DNA from: Chloroflexota bacterium
GTDB lineage: Bacteria; Chloroflexota; Anaerolineae; Caldilineales; Caldilineaceae
Reading direction: 5' to 3'
DNA length: 64,000 bases
Assembly: GCA_016861025.1 (NCBI GenBank)
Contig: BOKO01000007.1
Location: 218,318 to 282,317 of the forward strand
The notes beneath the pieces were generated by a model. That model did not search any database. It saw nothing but the letters and a program-made list of their open reading frames with translations, and was not told the origin of the DNA. Positions 7,996 through 16,561 of the stretch are shown here, one piece after another (the first letter of the stretch is position 1; every line of letters begins with the position of its first letter). Made by a program: the position numbers and the translations under genes.

Positions 7996-9357
7996 ATGTT
8001 AGCCGAAGTTGCGCCCGCTCCTTCTCGAACCTACAACGCTCATTTTCGCTGTTTTCGCGGCTGTCCGGGGGAATATTCCGTCTACGATGTCATGTACACC
8101 TGTCCAACCTGTGGCGGCCTGCTCGAAGTGCACCACGATGTCGAAGCGCTGCGCGATCGCAGCGCCGACGAATGGAAGATGTTGCTCGAGCGTCGCGCCG
8201 GCACGTCGGTCTTTCCCTACGGCAGCGGGGTGTGGGGTCTACGCGAGTGGGTGATGCCCGATCTGCGCGATGAAAATGTTGTCAGCATGTATGAGGGCAA
8301 CACCAATCTCTTCTGGGCTGAGCGGCTGGGCCGTGAGATTGGCGTGCCCGATCTTTGGGTGAAGCTTTGCGGCAACAGTCACACCGGCAGTTTCAAAGAC
8401 CTGGGCATGACTGTGCTGGTCAGCGTTGTCAAGCAGATGATGGCGAGCGGCGCAAGTCCGGTCAAGGCGGTTGCGGCGGCAAGCACAGGCGACACCTCGG
8501 CCGCGCTCGCAGCTTACGCCGCTGCCGCCGGGATTCCGTCGATCATCTTTTTGCCTTCGGGCAAGGTGAGCACGGCGCAGCTGATCCAGCCGGTCGCCAA
8601 TGGTGCACACGTGTTGGCGCTCGACACAGATTTCGATGGCTGTATGCGCATCGTCAAAGAGGTGACGCGGGATAACAGCATCTATCTTGCCAACTCGATG
8701 AACAGCGTGCGCATCGAAGGGCAAAAAACTGTCGGCATCGAGATCGTTCGGCAGTTTGATTGGGAAGTCCCGGATTGGATTATTATTCCGGTCGGCAACC
8801 TCGGCAACATCAGCGCACTCTACAAGGGCATGAAGCTGATGCAAGACCTCGGCGTCATTGCCAAAATGCCGAGGCTGGTGGCGGCGCAGGCGAACAAAGC
8901 CAACCCGTTCTATCTCAGCTATCTCAACGGATTTCGCGAGAAGGTCGCCATCCACGCCGACAAGACGCTGGCCTCCGCCATCCAGATCGGCGACCCGGTA
9001 AGCTATGAAAAGGCAGTGCAGGCGGTCGTCGAAACCAACGGTCTGGTTGAAGCCGTCACCGAGCATGAGCTGGCAAACGCCGCGGCGCGTGCGGATCTTA
9101 CCGGGATGTACACCTGCCCGCACACAGGCGTGGCGCTGGCTGCACTCTTCAAGCTGATCGCACGCGGTCAGATCAAATCGAGCGACCGCGTCGTTGTGAT
9201 CTCAACTGCACATGGGTTGAAGTTCACCAGCTTCAAAGTCGGCTATCACGAAGGGAAACTAGACGAGGTCGAAAGCGAACTGGCAAACCCGCCGGTCTAT
9301 CTGCCAGCCGATGTCACAGTCGTGAAAGAGGCAATTGCGCGCAAACTACAGATCTGA
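7996..9357 (+). CDS. thrC: Threonine synthase
   Basis: A 453-aa PLP enzyme converting O-phosphohomoserine to threonine and phosphate, last step of the threonine pathway. The PLP lysine is Lys134 in SHTGSFKDLGM, and the phosphate-binding loop appears as the Gly-rich VGNLGNISALYKG stretch. An N-terminal zinc-ribbon-like segment with Cys19/Cys23 and Cys36/Cys39 precedes the catalytic fold, as in several bacterial and archaeal threonine synthases. ATG 7996 has TGAGGATC upstream. Similar fold-II enzymes such as diaminopropionate lyase or cysteate synthase are possible but less likely. Terminated by the hairpin at 9386-9433. Confidence 0.9.
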   Translation: MLAEVAPAPSRTYNAHFRCFRGCPGEYSVYDVMYTCPTCGGLLEVHHDVEALRDRSADEWKMLLERRAGTSVFPYGSGVWGLREWVMPDLRDENVVSMYEGNTNLFWAERLGREIGVPDLWVKLCGNSHTGSFKDLGMTVLVSVVKQMMASGASPVKAVAAASTGDTSAALAAYAAAAGIPSIIFLPSGKVSTAQLIQPVANGAHVLALDTDFDGCMRIVKEVTRDNSIYLANSMNSVRIEGQKTVGIEIVRQFDWEVPDWIIIPVGNLGNISALYKGMKLMQDLGVIAKMPRLVAAQANKANPFYLSYLNGFREKVAIHADKTLASAIQIGDPVSYEKAVQAVVETNGLVEAVTEHELANAAARADLTGMYTCPHTGVALAALFKLIARGQIKSSDRVVVISTAHGLKFTSFKVGYHEGKLDEVESELANPPVYLPADVTVVKEAIARKLQI

Positions 9358-9385
9358 ATAGGTTGCTGTATTTTCACGCAACTTC

Positions 9386-9433
9386 CGCAGTCATCTTTCA
9401 AGAAAGCTCGAGGTTTTCCGAAAGATGACTGCG
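9386..9433. terminator. Bidirectional hairpin between convergent thrC and glycosidase gene
   Basis: A perfect 14-bp inverted repeat, arms 9386-9399 and 9420-9433, loop 20 nt, followed on the plus strand by ttctcctt. It sits midway between the thrC stop and the stop of the convergent gene at 9462, so it can serve both. Confidence 0.75.
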
Positions 9434-9461
9434 TTCTCCTTCCTCAATTCAGGAAACGGTT

Positions 9462-11081
9462 TTAGTTCGGGTCGTACTTACACCGCTGCCCCTTCAAGCC
9501 ATTCAAATAGATGCACAGCTCAATATACGCTGGCCGCCAGTTGAGTGCGTCGATCGGGCTTGGCTCCATCAGCGCCCACCAGTACTGCTCCTCGTCCTGC
9601 GGGTTGCCGTCAGCCAGCCAGTCGAGATTGGGCATCGTCAGCGCGCTCATCAACCCGATCCACGGCTGCCAGTTTGCTGCTGCATATTGATAGGCGCGTT
9701 TGAGATAATCTGCCTGCACGAACATATCGATGCCAGCGTCGGCGCCGTGCCATTTATAAGCAGGGTTCACCGGATCAAATGTCCAACCAAACTCAAGCAG
9801 CACAATCTTCTTGCCTGCATCGCCATAGCGCTCCATGATACGGCGAATATCCTCGACATGGCGAAAGGCGAAGAATCGATAGCCGCCGTATTTGGGGTTG
9901 CTGGCCGCCTCCGCCGGGTCGAGCTCAGGCGGCGCGGCATAGCCAGCGCCGTGCACGCCCAGCATATCGAAATATCCGTTGCTGCTGCCGCCCATCGCCT
10001 GATACATCTGTTCATAAAACAGATCGTCCGGCATCGCGATCTCGCTGTTGTCGCCAGTTGGCGCCATGCCTGCACTGATCACGATGGCGTTGGGATTGGC
10101 GGCTTTGATCGCACGGTACGCTTTGCCCAGGAACTGTATATACTCGGCTGGATTGGGGCGTTTGCCGCCCCACTCGCGCGCCAGATTCGGCTCGTTCCAA
10201 ATCTGATACGCCTGGATGCAGCCGATGGCGCCCGGCTTGCAGCTATAGCGCGCAGCCAGCGCGCCGGCAAATTCTGCAAACGCGTCGCCGTTTTGTGGTG
10301 GATCGCCCGCCCAGAAGCCGCGTAGGTCCGGATCAAGGCTCAGGCGCGCCAGAATTTTGAGACCACGGTCGTTGGCATGCGTCACAACCTGGTCGGCGAT
10401 CGACCAATCGTAGCGGCCACGACCGGCGCCCTCGATCGATTCCCACGAGAACGCCTGCTTGATCCAGTTGAAGCCGCCATCCTTCATCAAGTCCAGGTCG
10501 CGGTCGCGAATCTCCTCGCGCCACCACACAAAAACCTGCGCGCCGTAATCCGGGCTGGACATCGTGGCGGGTGCAAAGCTCGTGGACGAGCCGCCCGACG
10601 ATCCCGACGCTGGCGCGCTCGTCGAGCCGGAAGACGCCTGCGCTACGCGCTCCTCGATTGTCATGAACTGGGCTGCGCCCCAACCCAACGATGCGCCATT
10701 CTCGCCAAGCTCGAGCCATTGCCCATCGGCGGATTGGCCGAGTAAGGCAAAAGTCTCGCCCAAATTCGCCAGCCGCACGATGGAGTCGGCTGTGCTTGGC
10801 CCGCTGCGCACGTTGAGCTGATCGACGGCGACGCGCGCCACCTTTTCGATTGTCGGCGTGGCGGTCGCCGGCTGTGGCGGATCAGCAGGCTGCGTGGCGG
10901 GTGCGCCCGTATTCTGATCGCCCGCTGGCGCAATCGTAGGCGTCGCCGTTGCCTCGCCTTGCACAGCGGCGGCGGCTGGCGTCTTCGTGGGCGTAGGCGT
11001 CGGTTCATTGCCGCCGCCGCACGCAGCCAACAAAAGCATCACTCCCAACAGGATCGTACATCGTTTCAAGCTGCTTCGCAT
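9462..11081 (-). CDS. Secreted lipoprotein, SH3b plus clan GH-A-like glycosidase domain
   Basis: A 539-aa surface lipoprotein. Residues 1-20 are a signal peptide with lipobox Cys21 (LLLAAC), followed by a Thr/Pro/Ala stalk to about residue 78, one bacterial SH3 domain (about 83-140, LNVRSGPST motif) and a TIM-barrel domain (about 178-530). The barrel carries the clan GH-A acid/base motif QIWNEPN (Glu297) and a nucleophile-like Glu430 in VLLEFGW, resembling families GH5/GH39. SH3b domains often bind cell-wall peptide, so wall anchoring is likely. The start at 11081 is chosen because AGGGA lies 6 bp upstream; an ATG two codons earlier is too close to it. Two paralogs follow on the same strand. 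Substrate unknown. Confidence 0.82.
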   Translation of the reverse strand: MRSSLKRCTILLGVMLLLAACGGGNEPTPTPTKTPAAAAVQGEATATPTIAPAGDQNTGAPATQPADPPQPATATPTIEKVARVAVDQLNVRSGPSTADSIVRLANLGETFALLGQSADGQWLELGENGASLGWGAAQFMTIEERVAQASSGSTSAPASGSSGGSSTSFAPATMSSPDYGAQVFVWWREEIRDRDLDLMKDGGFNWIKQAFSWESIEGAGRGRYDWSIADQVVTHANDRGLKILARLSLDPDLRGFWAGDPPQNGDAFAEFAGALAARYSCKPGAIGCIQAYQIWNEPNLAREWGGKRPNPAEYIQFLGKAYRAIKAANPNAIVISAGMAPTGDNSEIAMPDDLFYEQMYQAMGGSSNGYFDMLGVHGAGYAAPPELDPAEAASNPKYGGYRFFAFRHVEDIRRIMERYGDAGKKIVLLEFGWTFDPVNPAYKWHGADAGIDMFVQADYLKRAYQYAAANWQPWIGLMSALTMPNLDWLADGNPQDEEQYWWALMEPSPIDALNWRPAYIELCIYLNGLKGQRCKYDPN

Positions 11082-11103
11082 TGCCATTCCCTGCTTTGTT
11101 TGA

Positions 11104-12840
11104 TTAGCGGCCCATCATTGCCTTCAACGCATCGAACGCCGGTCGCCCGACGACAGCGAATGCGCCCATTTCTGTGTCGCGCGGATAGTTCAGATTCCAC
11201 AGCATCGGCACGGCCACATAGCCAGAATCAGCCATGATCCTGAACGACTCAACGATCCAACGCGCCTGGGTCGCTTCGTCGATGCGCGCCTTATATTCGT
11301 AGCCAGGGAAGGGCGACGGCGTCGATCCCCAGCCAAATTCCGTCGGCCAAAGCCGCTTATTGGTGTCGCCAAATTCCTGCATCACCTTTCGCGACTCGCG
11401 CAACGTGCTGAGGAAGTAGAAGCTACGATGATTCACGTGCGAAAGTGCATCATAGTTGCCGGACGCCCAATCTTCAAAGGTCACCGACGGCGGGTTGGCA
11501 AAGCCGCTCGGATGGATGCCGATGCCATCGCTGTAATTCTTCAAACCGTTCTGGTACATGCCGCGCAGATAGTCGATGTCGTCGAAGGCGACGTCGCTAT
11601 AGCCAGCCGGCGTCGTGGCGCCGCTGATCACGAACATCGACGGGCAGGCCGCTTTGATCGAATTGTAGGTGCGCTTGAGCAAGTCCATATAGCTCGCCGG
11701 TTCAAGCGGAAAACCTTCCCACTCGCGGCGCAAATTCTGCTCGTTCCACACCTCCACCGCCTGCAGGCGTCCACAATATCGGCTGGCAATGGCGCCCATA
11801 AAGTTAGCGAACAACTGGAAATCCTCCGGCGGGCCGCCGGTGCCGCCGAAGTTTGGCCGCGTCCACGCGGGCGCAGTCACGACGCTAAACATCAAGTTGA
11901 TGCCGTTGTCGTACATCGTGTTGACAATCGAATCCATCTCCTGCCACTGCACCGCGCCTGGCTCCGGCTCGGCGAACTCCCAGCGCACCTGCTGTTTCGC
12001 CCAGCCAAACCCAAGCTGCTTGAGCAGGTCGGCGACGCCCTGCTTGTCACCCTGCCACATATTGACGCTCATGCCGTAGCCAAAGCCGGTCGAGGTGTTG
12101 GGTGCAGCGACCGGTGCAGCAGCAGGCGCCGCACTAGAAGCCGTCGCCGACGCAACCGGCGCACTTGCCGGCGGAGGCGCCGGAATATCGGCTTCGGCTA
12201 GTTGCGGCACATTGTCCAGGCTGCCGTTCAAAGTTGTCAGGCTGGCAAAAATCCATGCCGGCTCTTGGCGGTTTGGCACGCGAATCTGATACCAATCGCG
12301 CGCCGGATTCAAGCCGATGATTTCGTAACGTGAGCCAGCCGGCGCTGACGCCACCACCGGGTAATTGGTGCCTGGCCCGCTGCGTACATTCATGCGCGCC
12401 GGCGTGGTGGTCGCCACCGCTGCACCTTCAGGAAAACTCTGCACCAACGAAGCAGAGTTCTGTGTCGTGGCGGGCTGCACCGCGTTGACGGCAGTGACAG
12501 GAGCGGTTGCCGCCGTTGTGGTGGAGAGATAGATCGCCGACAGCCAGCCGCTGAGACCATCGCCTGTCGTCACCTGATACCAGCGTCCGTCATCGCTAAT
12601 CGAACGAATCTGCACCACGGCGCCCTGGTTGAGTCGCCCAACAATCTGTGCGGAAATGCTCGGCGCCGCACGCACATTCAGCCGCGCCACGTTGACCTGA
12701 CCGCTCGTTGGCGTGGATGCGGAAGTCTGTGCACGCGCTGCGGGCGCAAAAACGGCGAGCATCGACATCAAAATCAATGCACTGCACAAAATCGTTGCAA
12801 TACGGCGAAATGGAAGACGCAGATTGAGCGATCGATTCAT
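11104..12840 (-). CDS. Secreted protein, two SH3b domains plus clan GH-A-like domain
   Basis: A 578-aa exported protein: signal peptide 1-38 ending ARAQ, SH3b domain one (about 48-106, RLNVRAAPS), SH3b domain two (about 146-205, RMNVRSGPGT), an Ala/Pro linker (215-250), then a glycosidase-like TIM barrel (about 253-578). The barrel shows EVWNEQN (Glu367, with Gln where many relatives have Pro) and LWPTEFGW (Glu501) as the likely acid/base and nucleophile pair. It is clearly paralogous to the genes at 9462 and 13013. ATG 12840 has GAAGAGGTC upstream. It lies between its two paralogs in one orientation, with 22 bp to the next gene, so it is probably co-transcribed with the gene at 9462. Substrate not predictable. 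Confidence 0.82.
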   Translation of the reverse strand: MNRSLNLRLPFRRIATILCSALILMSMLAVFAPAARAQTSASTPTSGQVNVARLNVRAAPSISAQIVGRLNQGAVVQIRSISDDGRWYQVTTGDGLSGWLSAIYLSTTTAATAPVTAVNAVQPATTQNSASLVQSFPEGAAVATTTPARMNVRSGPGTNYPVVASAPAGSRYEIIGLNPARDWYQIRVPNRQEPAWIFASLTTLNGSLDNVPQLAEADIPAPPPASAPVASATASSAAPAAAPVAAPNTSTGFGYGMSVNMWQGDKQGVADLLKQLGFGWAKQQVRWEFAEPEPGAVQWQEMDSIVNTMYDNGINLMFSVVTAPAWTRPNFGGTGGPPEDFQLFANFMGAIASRYCGRLQAVEVWNEQNLRREWEGFPLEPASYMDLLKRTYNSIKAACPSMFVISGATTPAGYSDVAFDDIDYLRGMYQNGLKNYSDGIGIHPSGFANPPSVTFEDWASGNYDALSHVNHRSFYFLSTLRESRKVMQEFGDTNKRLWPTEFGWGSTPSPFPGYEYKARIDEATQARWIVESFRIMADSGYVAVPMLWNLNYPRDTEMGAFAVVGRPAFDALKAMMGR

Positions 12841-12944
12841 GCTTTGACCTCTTCAAACGCTTGTTGCAATTGGTTAAATTATGGAAACCAGTTCACGCAC
12901 ATGTCGCCGGGGGGGAGCATCCAATCTTTTGTCGGCAGACATGG

Positions 12945-12970
12945 CAGGGGCGACGCATGCGTCGCCCCTG
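12945..12970. repeat. 26-bp perfect palindrome
   Basis: The two 13-bp halves (12945-12957 and 12958-12970) are exact reverse complements with no loop, core GGGGCGACGCATGCGTCGCCCC. It sits in the 172-bp gap between two minus-strand glycosidase genes. GC-rich palindromes of this look are known as dispersed repeats in some bacterial genomes; only one copy is present here. It could also act as a terminator for the 13013-16222 gene. Confidence 0.8.
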
Positions 12971-13012
12971 AACTATTCACTTGAGCATACAGCCGGACGC
13001 TCGCTCATCCGA

Positions 13013-16000
13013 CTACTTGGGCATCTGCGCCAGCGCCGTATAGACCGGCAGCGGGTTCCAGTTCGAGTCTACGATGCCCCACTGCGCTTTTTCCGTGCCG
13101 TTGGCGACAACACGGAAGTTCAGATTCCATAAAAATGCCGGTCCAACCCAGCCCCAGTTTTTCATCATCTGGTAAGCTTCGACCGTCCACTGCGCCTGTT
13201 CGGTGAAATCGTTGTCGTCGGCGTAGCGATAGCGCGGATCCATAGCGCCGCCGGCAGCCCAGCCAAACTCGGTCGGCCAGATTTTCTTGTTGCCGGCGCC
13301 GTAGACATTCATGATGTTACGATAGTCTTCCATCGTGCTGCGGAAGCTCCACGAGTGGTGCGGCGAGTCGCAGGCGCCGTTGAAGCTGTTGCCATGTTTT
13401 TGAATTGCCTCACAGGCGCCTTCCCAGGTGACGGAGGGCGGGACATTGTAGCCGCTCGGATGCGCGCCGACGGCGTCCATATAGTTGTTGGCGCCGGCTT
13501 TGAACATCTCTTTGAGATAGGTGAAGTCGTCCATGGCGTAGGGAGGGTTGTTGCCCGCAGGCGTGAGCGCGCCGCCAACGACGGTCATCGACGGGCAGGC
13601 GCTCTTGATTGCATTAAAGGCAGGCGCAAGCAACTGCACATATTCCGCCGGATTGAGAGGCTTGTTGCCCCACTCATAGTGTAGATTCTGCTCGTTCCAT
13701 ACCTCGATCGCCTTGAGAGACTGACCACAATAGCGGCCAGCAATCGCGCCGACAAAATTGGCGTAGGTCTGCGGATCCTGGGGCGGGCCGCCGACGCCGC
13801 GATCAAAACCAGGCTCGCGCGCCCAGTCGGGTGCGTTGACCACGCTGAAAAGGACGCTGACGCCACGGCTGCCGGCGGCGTTGACGATCTCATCCATGCC
13901 GGGCCAGTCGATCTGACCAGGGCCGCCTGCTTCGAAGCGTTTCCACTCGATCTGTTGTTTGATCCAGTTGAAGCCAAGACCGCCAACTGAATCGAGGATC
14001 GTCCAAATTTGACCGTTGTCGACGGCGTGCACCTGGACGCCATAGCCAAATCCACTGCCGCCGCCCGCAGCAGCTACAGGCGCTGAGGGCGCAGACGCCG
14101 CTGCTACAGGCTGTTCTTGGGCTGGCTCGGCCGGCGCCGCCGGAGCGGGCGCCACCGCCGCGGCAACCGCCACAGGCGCCTGCGGCAGATTCTCGACGAC
14201 AGCTACTGCGTTTTGGTCGCCGCTTGTGGAAGCAAGTTGGGCGATCACCCAACCGTTGCGATTATTAAATTCAATCTGCCACCAGTCGGTGCTGGGCGTC
14301 CTGCCTGTCACCTTGTAGGACTGACCGGGCGTGATCTGACCAAGCACGTTGAAAGCTGTTCCTGGCCCCTCGCGTACATTGACGATCTGATCGACAGTCA
14401 GCGAAGCGGAGGGGGAGGCAGCTCCTGCTGTGGATTCAGCGCTGCGGTTGGCGGCGGAGAGTGCGAGCATCGCCGATTTGGGTGTGGTCAACGCCGTGCC
14501 GTTTGCATTGACAAGCTGGGCATCGACGCGCAATGCACTGCCAGCGCCGGTCGGCATCTGAAAAGCGACTTTTGGACTGTCAAGCGGGCGAATCTGCTGT
14601 CCGAGCACACTGCCATCTTCGCTGTAAAGTGTATAGGCGACTGCCATCTGCGCCGCTGGCGCCGAAGAAGTCGCTTCACCCATCTGGAAGCGCTGCAGAA
14701 CCTGCATCGTCGCCGGATCGATATCGCCATTGGCAGGCATTTGCAACGTGACGTTGGTGACATTGAACCTGCGCAACAGGTCGAGCTTGCGCCCCAGGCT
14801 GCCTGCCGTTTCAATGTAAACGGTGCGTTCCAGTCCCTGATCGTCAAGATAGGTGTAATAGTAAATTCCTAACGCATCGTCCCATTTGACTTGGCCTTGC
14901 AGTCGCGGATTGTCGAGGCTGATCGTGATATTGTTGTCGGCGCCTGGCTCAGCGGCGATTGTACCCAACAGCGGCGCAAGCGCCTCTTGATACCCCTTAA
15001 GCAGCAGGTAATTGCCGCTGCGTTCGACAGAGTGCCCTGGTAGTTCGATGGCAAGTTTGCTGGGGCCGATTTCATCGCTGGCGTAGGCGAGCAGCAGCTC
15101 CATCTCGCCGCCAGGGGCGTAGGCGCGCGGGTCAATCGGCGCCGGCACGATCACCGAAGTTGCCGCCCGGCTCAGCGCCCGCCAGTCATAGCCGCCGGTG
15201 TTCCACTGTTCGGCGGAGATGGGGGTGGCCGGCTCGACGCGCACGGCGAGCGTCCGGTTGTTGGCAGCCATGCGTTCGGCGAGGCGGCTGATGAAGCGCG
15301 CATAGTCAGCGCGCGCGCTTGGCACGGCGTCTACACCGCGATAGTCAATCAATAGACCCGGATAGCCGTTGACAACCACCAATTCTTCCAGTGTATTTAA
15401 CTGGTTGTCTTGTAGACCGGGATCAACCAGGAGATTGTTGATTAAATCGGTTCGTACGGTCTGCCCCTCGACGTTGGTGATGATCGGCACAGTGGAGCCT
15501 GTATTGGGCGGCGCCTGCCCATCAAGACCGCCGTCGCCGCGCAGATTGAGCACACCGCGCGCTTCGTTGGTTACAACTGCGCCTTGTGGCAGTTGTCCGT
15601 TAAGCCCCAGGTTCATCGTTACAGCCGGCACGCCAGCCAGCGTTTGGACGACCATAAAATCGCTTGGGACATAATCGAGGCGCGCTTCAAGCACATCCGC
15701 CTCCACCAACACACGCGCTGGCATATGGCGCCATGTATCGCCCGTCCACTCGTAGACGGCAAGCGTCTCGTAGGGCAGGCTGTCATTTGGAATTGGGATT
15801 GTGACGATTGTCTGGAGTGGTTCGCGTCCGCGCACCTCGACATGATAGACAGGGCTTTTGGCGATCAGCGTGTCCGGCAGATTCTGCGCTGCTTTGTACA
15901 TTCTGTCGCCAGCGCGACCTTCGATAAAATTTGTGCGCGGTGTGCTGGTGATTCTTGCCTGGAAATTCGCCAATACACCCTCTGCTGGAAAGTTGACAGT

Positions 16001-16222
16001 TGTGCCGTCGGGATCGATCACCGCTCCGCCAGTGTTGGCGTTGATTCGCTCAAGCGTAAACGACTGTAGGCGATCCAGAAGGCTGACGGGGGGGAGCAAC
16101 AGAATGGCGACGAGCAATCCTGGAATCAGGATAAAGGTCATCAGCCAGGCTGCCGGACCTTCCAGAATTCGACCAACGCCGCCCGATGAGGGCGAACGGC
16201 GGTCTAACCGAGTATTCTGCAT
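13013..16222 (-). CDS. Large membrane-anchored protein: GH18-like region, SH3b, clan GH-A-like domain
   Basis: A 1069-aa exported protein. An N-terminal hydrophobic segment (about residues 27-45) is a signal anchor. The middle (about 240-590) resembles GH18-type barrels such as spore-hydrolase relatives: GLLIDYRGV stands where the family has its catalytic DxxDxDxE strand, but the full acidic motif is absent, so this part may be inactive. One SH3b domain follows (about 640-700, VNVREGPGT), then an Ala/Pro linker and a C-terminal clan GH-A-like barrel (about 770-1069) with EVWNEQN and KIWPTEFGW. The C-terminal half is paralogous to the genes at 11104 and 9462. ATG 16222 follows AAGGAG. Likely a cell-surface glycan-binding or -cleaving protein. 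Confidence 0.78.
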   Translation of the reverse strand: MQNTRLDRRSPSSGGVGRILEGPAAWLMTFILIPGLLVAILLLPPVSLLDRLQSFTLERINANTGGAVIDPDGTTVNFPAEGVLANFQARITSTPRTNFIEGRAGDRMYKAAQNLPDTLIAKSPVYHVEVRGREPLQTIVTIPIPNDSLPYETLAVYEWTGDTWRHMPARVLVEADVLEARLDYVPSDFMVVQTLAGVPAVTMNLGLNGQLPQGAVVTNEARGVLNLRGDGGLDGQAPPNTGSTVPIITNVEGQTVRTDLINNLLVDPGLQDNQLNTLEELVVVNGYPGLLIDYRGVDAVPSARADYARFISRLAERMAANNRTLAVRVEPATPISAEQWNTGGYDWRALSRAATSVIVPAPIDPRAYAPGGEMELLLAYASDEIGPSKLAIELPGHSVERSGNYLLLKGYQEALAPLLGTIAAEPGADNNITISLDNPRLQGQVKWDDALGIYYYTYLDDQGLERTVYIETAGSLGRKLDLLRRFNVTNVTLQMPANGDIDPATMQVLQRFQMGEATSSAPAAQMAVAYTLYSEDGSVLGQQIRPLDSPKVAFQMPTGAGSALRVDAQLVNANGTALTTPKSAMLALSAANRSAESTAGAASPSASLTVDQIVNVREGPGTAFNVLGQITPGQSYKVTGRTPSTDWWQIEFNNRNGWVIAQLASTSGDQNAVAVVENLPQAPVAVAAAVAPAPAAPAEPAQEQPVAAASAPSAPVAAAGGGSGFGYGVQVHAVDNGQIWTILDSVGGLGFNWIKQQIEWKRFEAGGPGQIDWPGMDEIVNAAGSRGVSVLFSVVNAPDWAREPGFDRGVGGPPQDPQTYANFVGAIAGRYCGQSLKAIEVWNEQNLHYEWGNKPLNPAEYVQLLAPAFNAIKSACPSMTVVGGALTPAGNNPPYAMDDFTYLKEMFKAGANNYMDAVGAHPSGYNVPPSVTWEGACEAIQKHGNSFNGACDSPHHSWSFRSTMEDYRNIMNVYGAGNKKIWPTEFGWAAGGAMDPRYRYADDNDFTEQAQWTVEAYQMMKNWGWVGPAFLWNLNFRVVANGTEKAQWGIVDSNWNPLPVYTALAQMPK

Positions 16223-16561
16223 CTTTTTCTACTCCTTAACCAAATCAATACACCGATTCACATTCACACTTTAGCGAAGCATTTGTTATCGATAATTCAT
16301 TCCCGCTTGCCAAAGTGCGACTGATGGCCGCGATTTCACAGGCTACGATACGAACCGTGAATGAGCGCCCATCGTGAATACAGTCAAGTTGCTATATTAG
16401 CATATCAAAAAATTGTCCGCCAAAACCACCTTCGATTTTTGCTTACTTGGGACTATAAACCGCGTTTACAACCAGGTGAATGCAAGACGACTTTCTGGCA
16501 TACATGCCCGTCCGGTCGAATAATTTCGCATGCCGTTTTGTGTCGATGGTATACTCCTCTC
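16223..16561. other. Divergent intergenic region, 339 bp
   Basis: Separates the large glycosidase-like gene (minus) from the 449-aa membrane protein (plus). The minus gene has AAGGAG just upstream of its start. On the plus strand TATACT at 16550-16555 ends 6 bp before the ATG at 16562, suggesting a leaderless transcript. No further gene or strong repeat was seen; an open frame running through from 16361 lacks a start signal. Confidence 0.5.
16550..16555 (+). promoter_or_regulatory. -10 element giving a probable leaderless start
   Basis: TATACT ends 6 bp before the ATG at 16562, which puts the expected transcription start on or next to the start codon. There is no Shine-Dalgarno sequence in the space available. 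The -35 region is poor. A similar arrangement occurs upstream of cysD (60471-60476). Confidence 0.4.

Noticed and set aside
8239..9123. 294-aa open frame on the minus strand
   Set aside because: Antisense to thrC, with a shadow-like composition and no motif or ribosome site.
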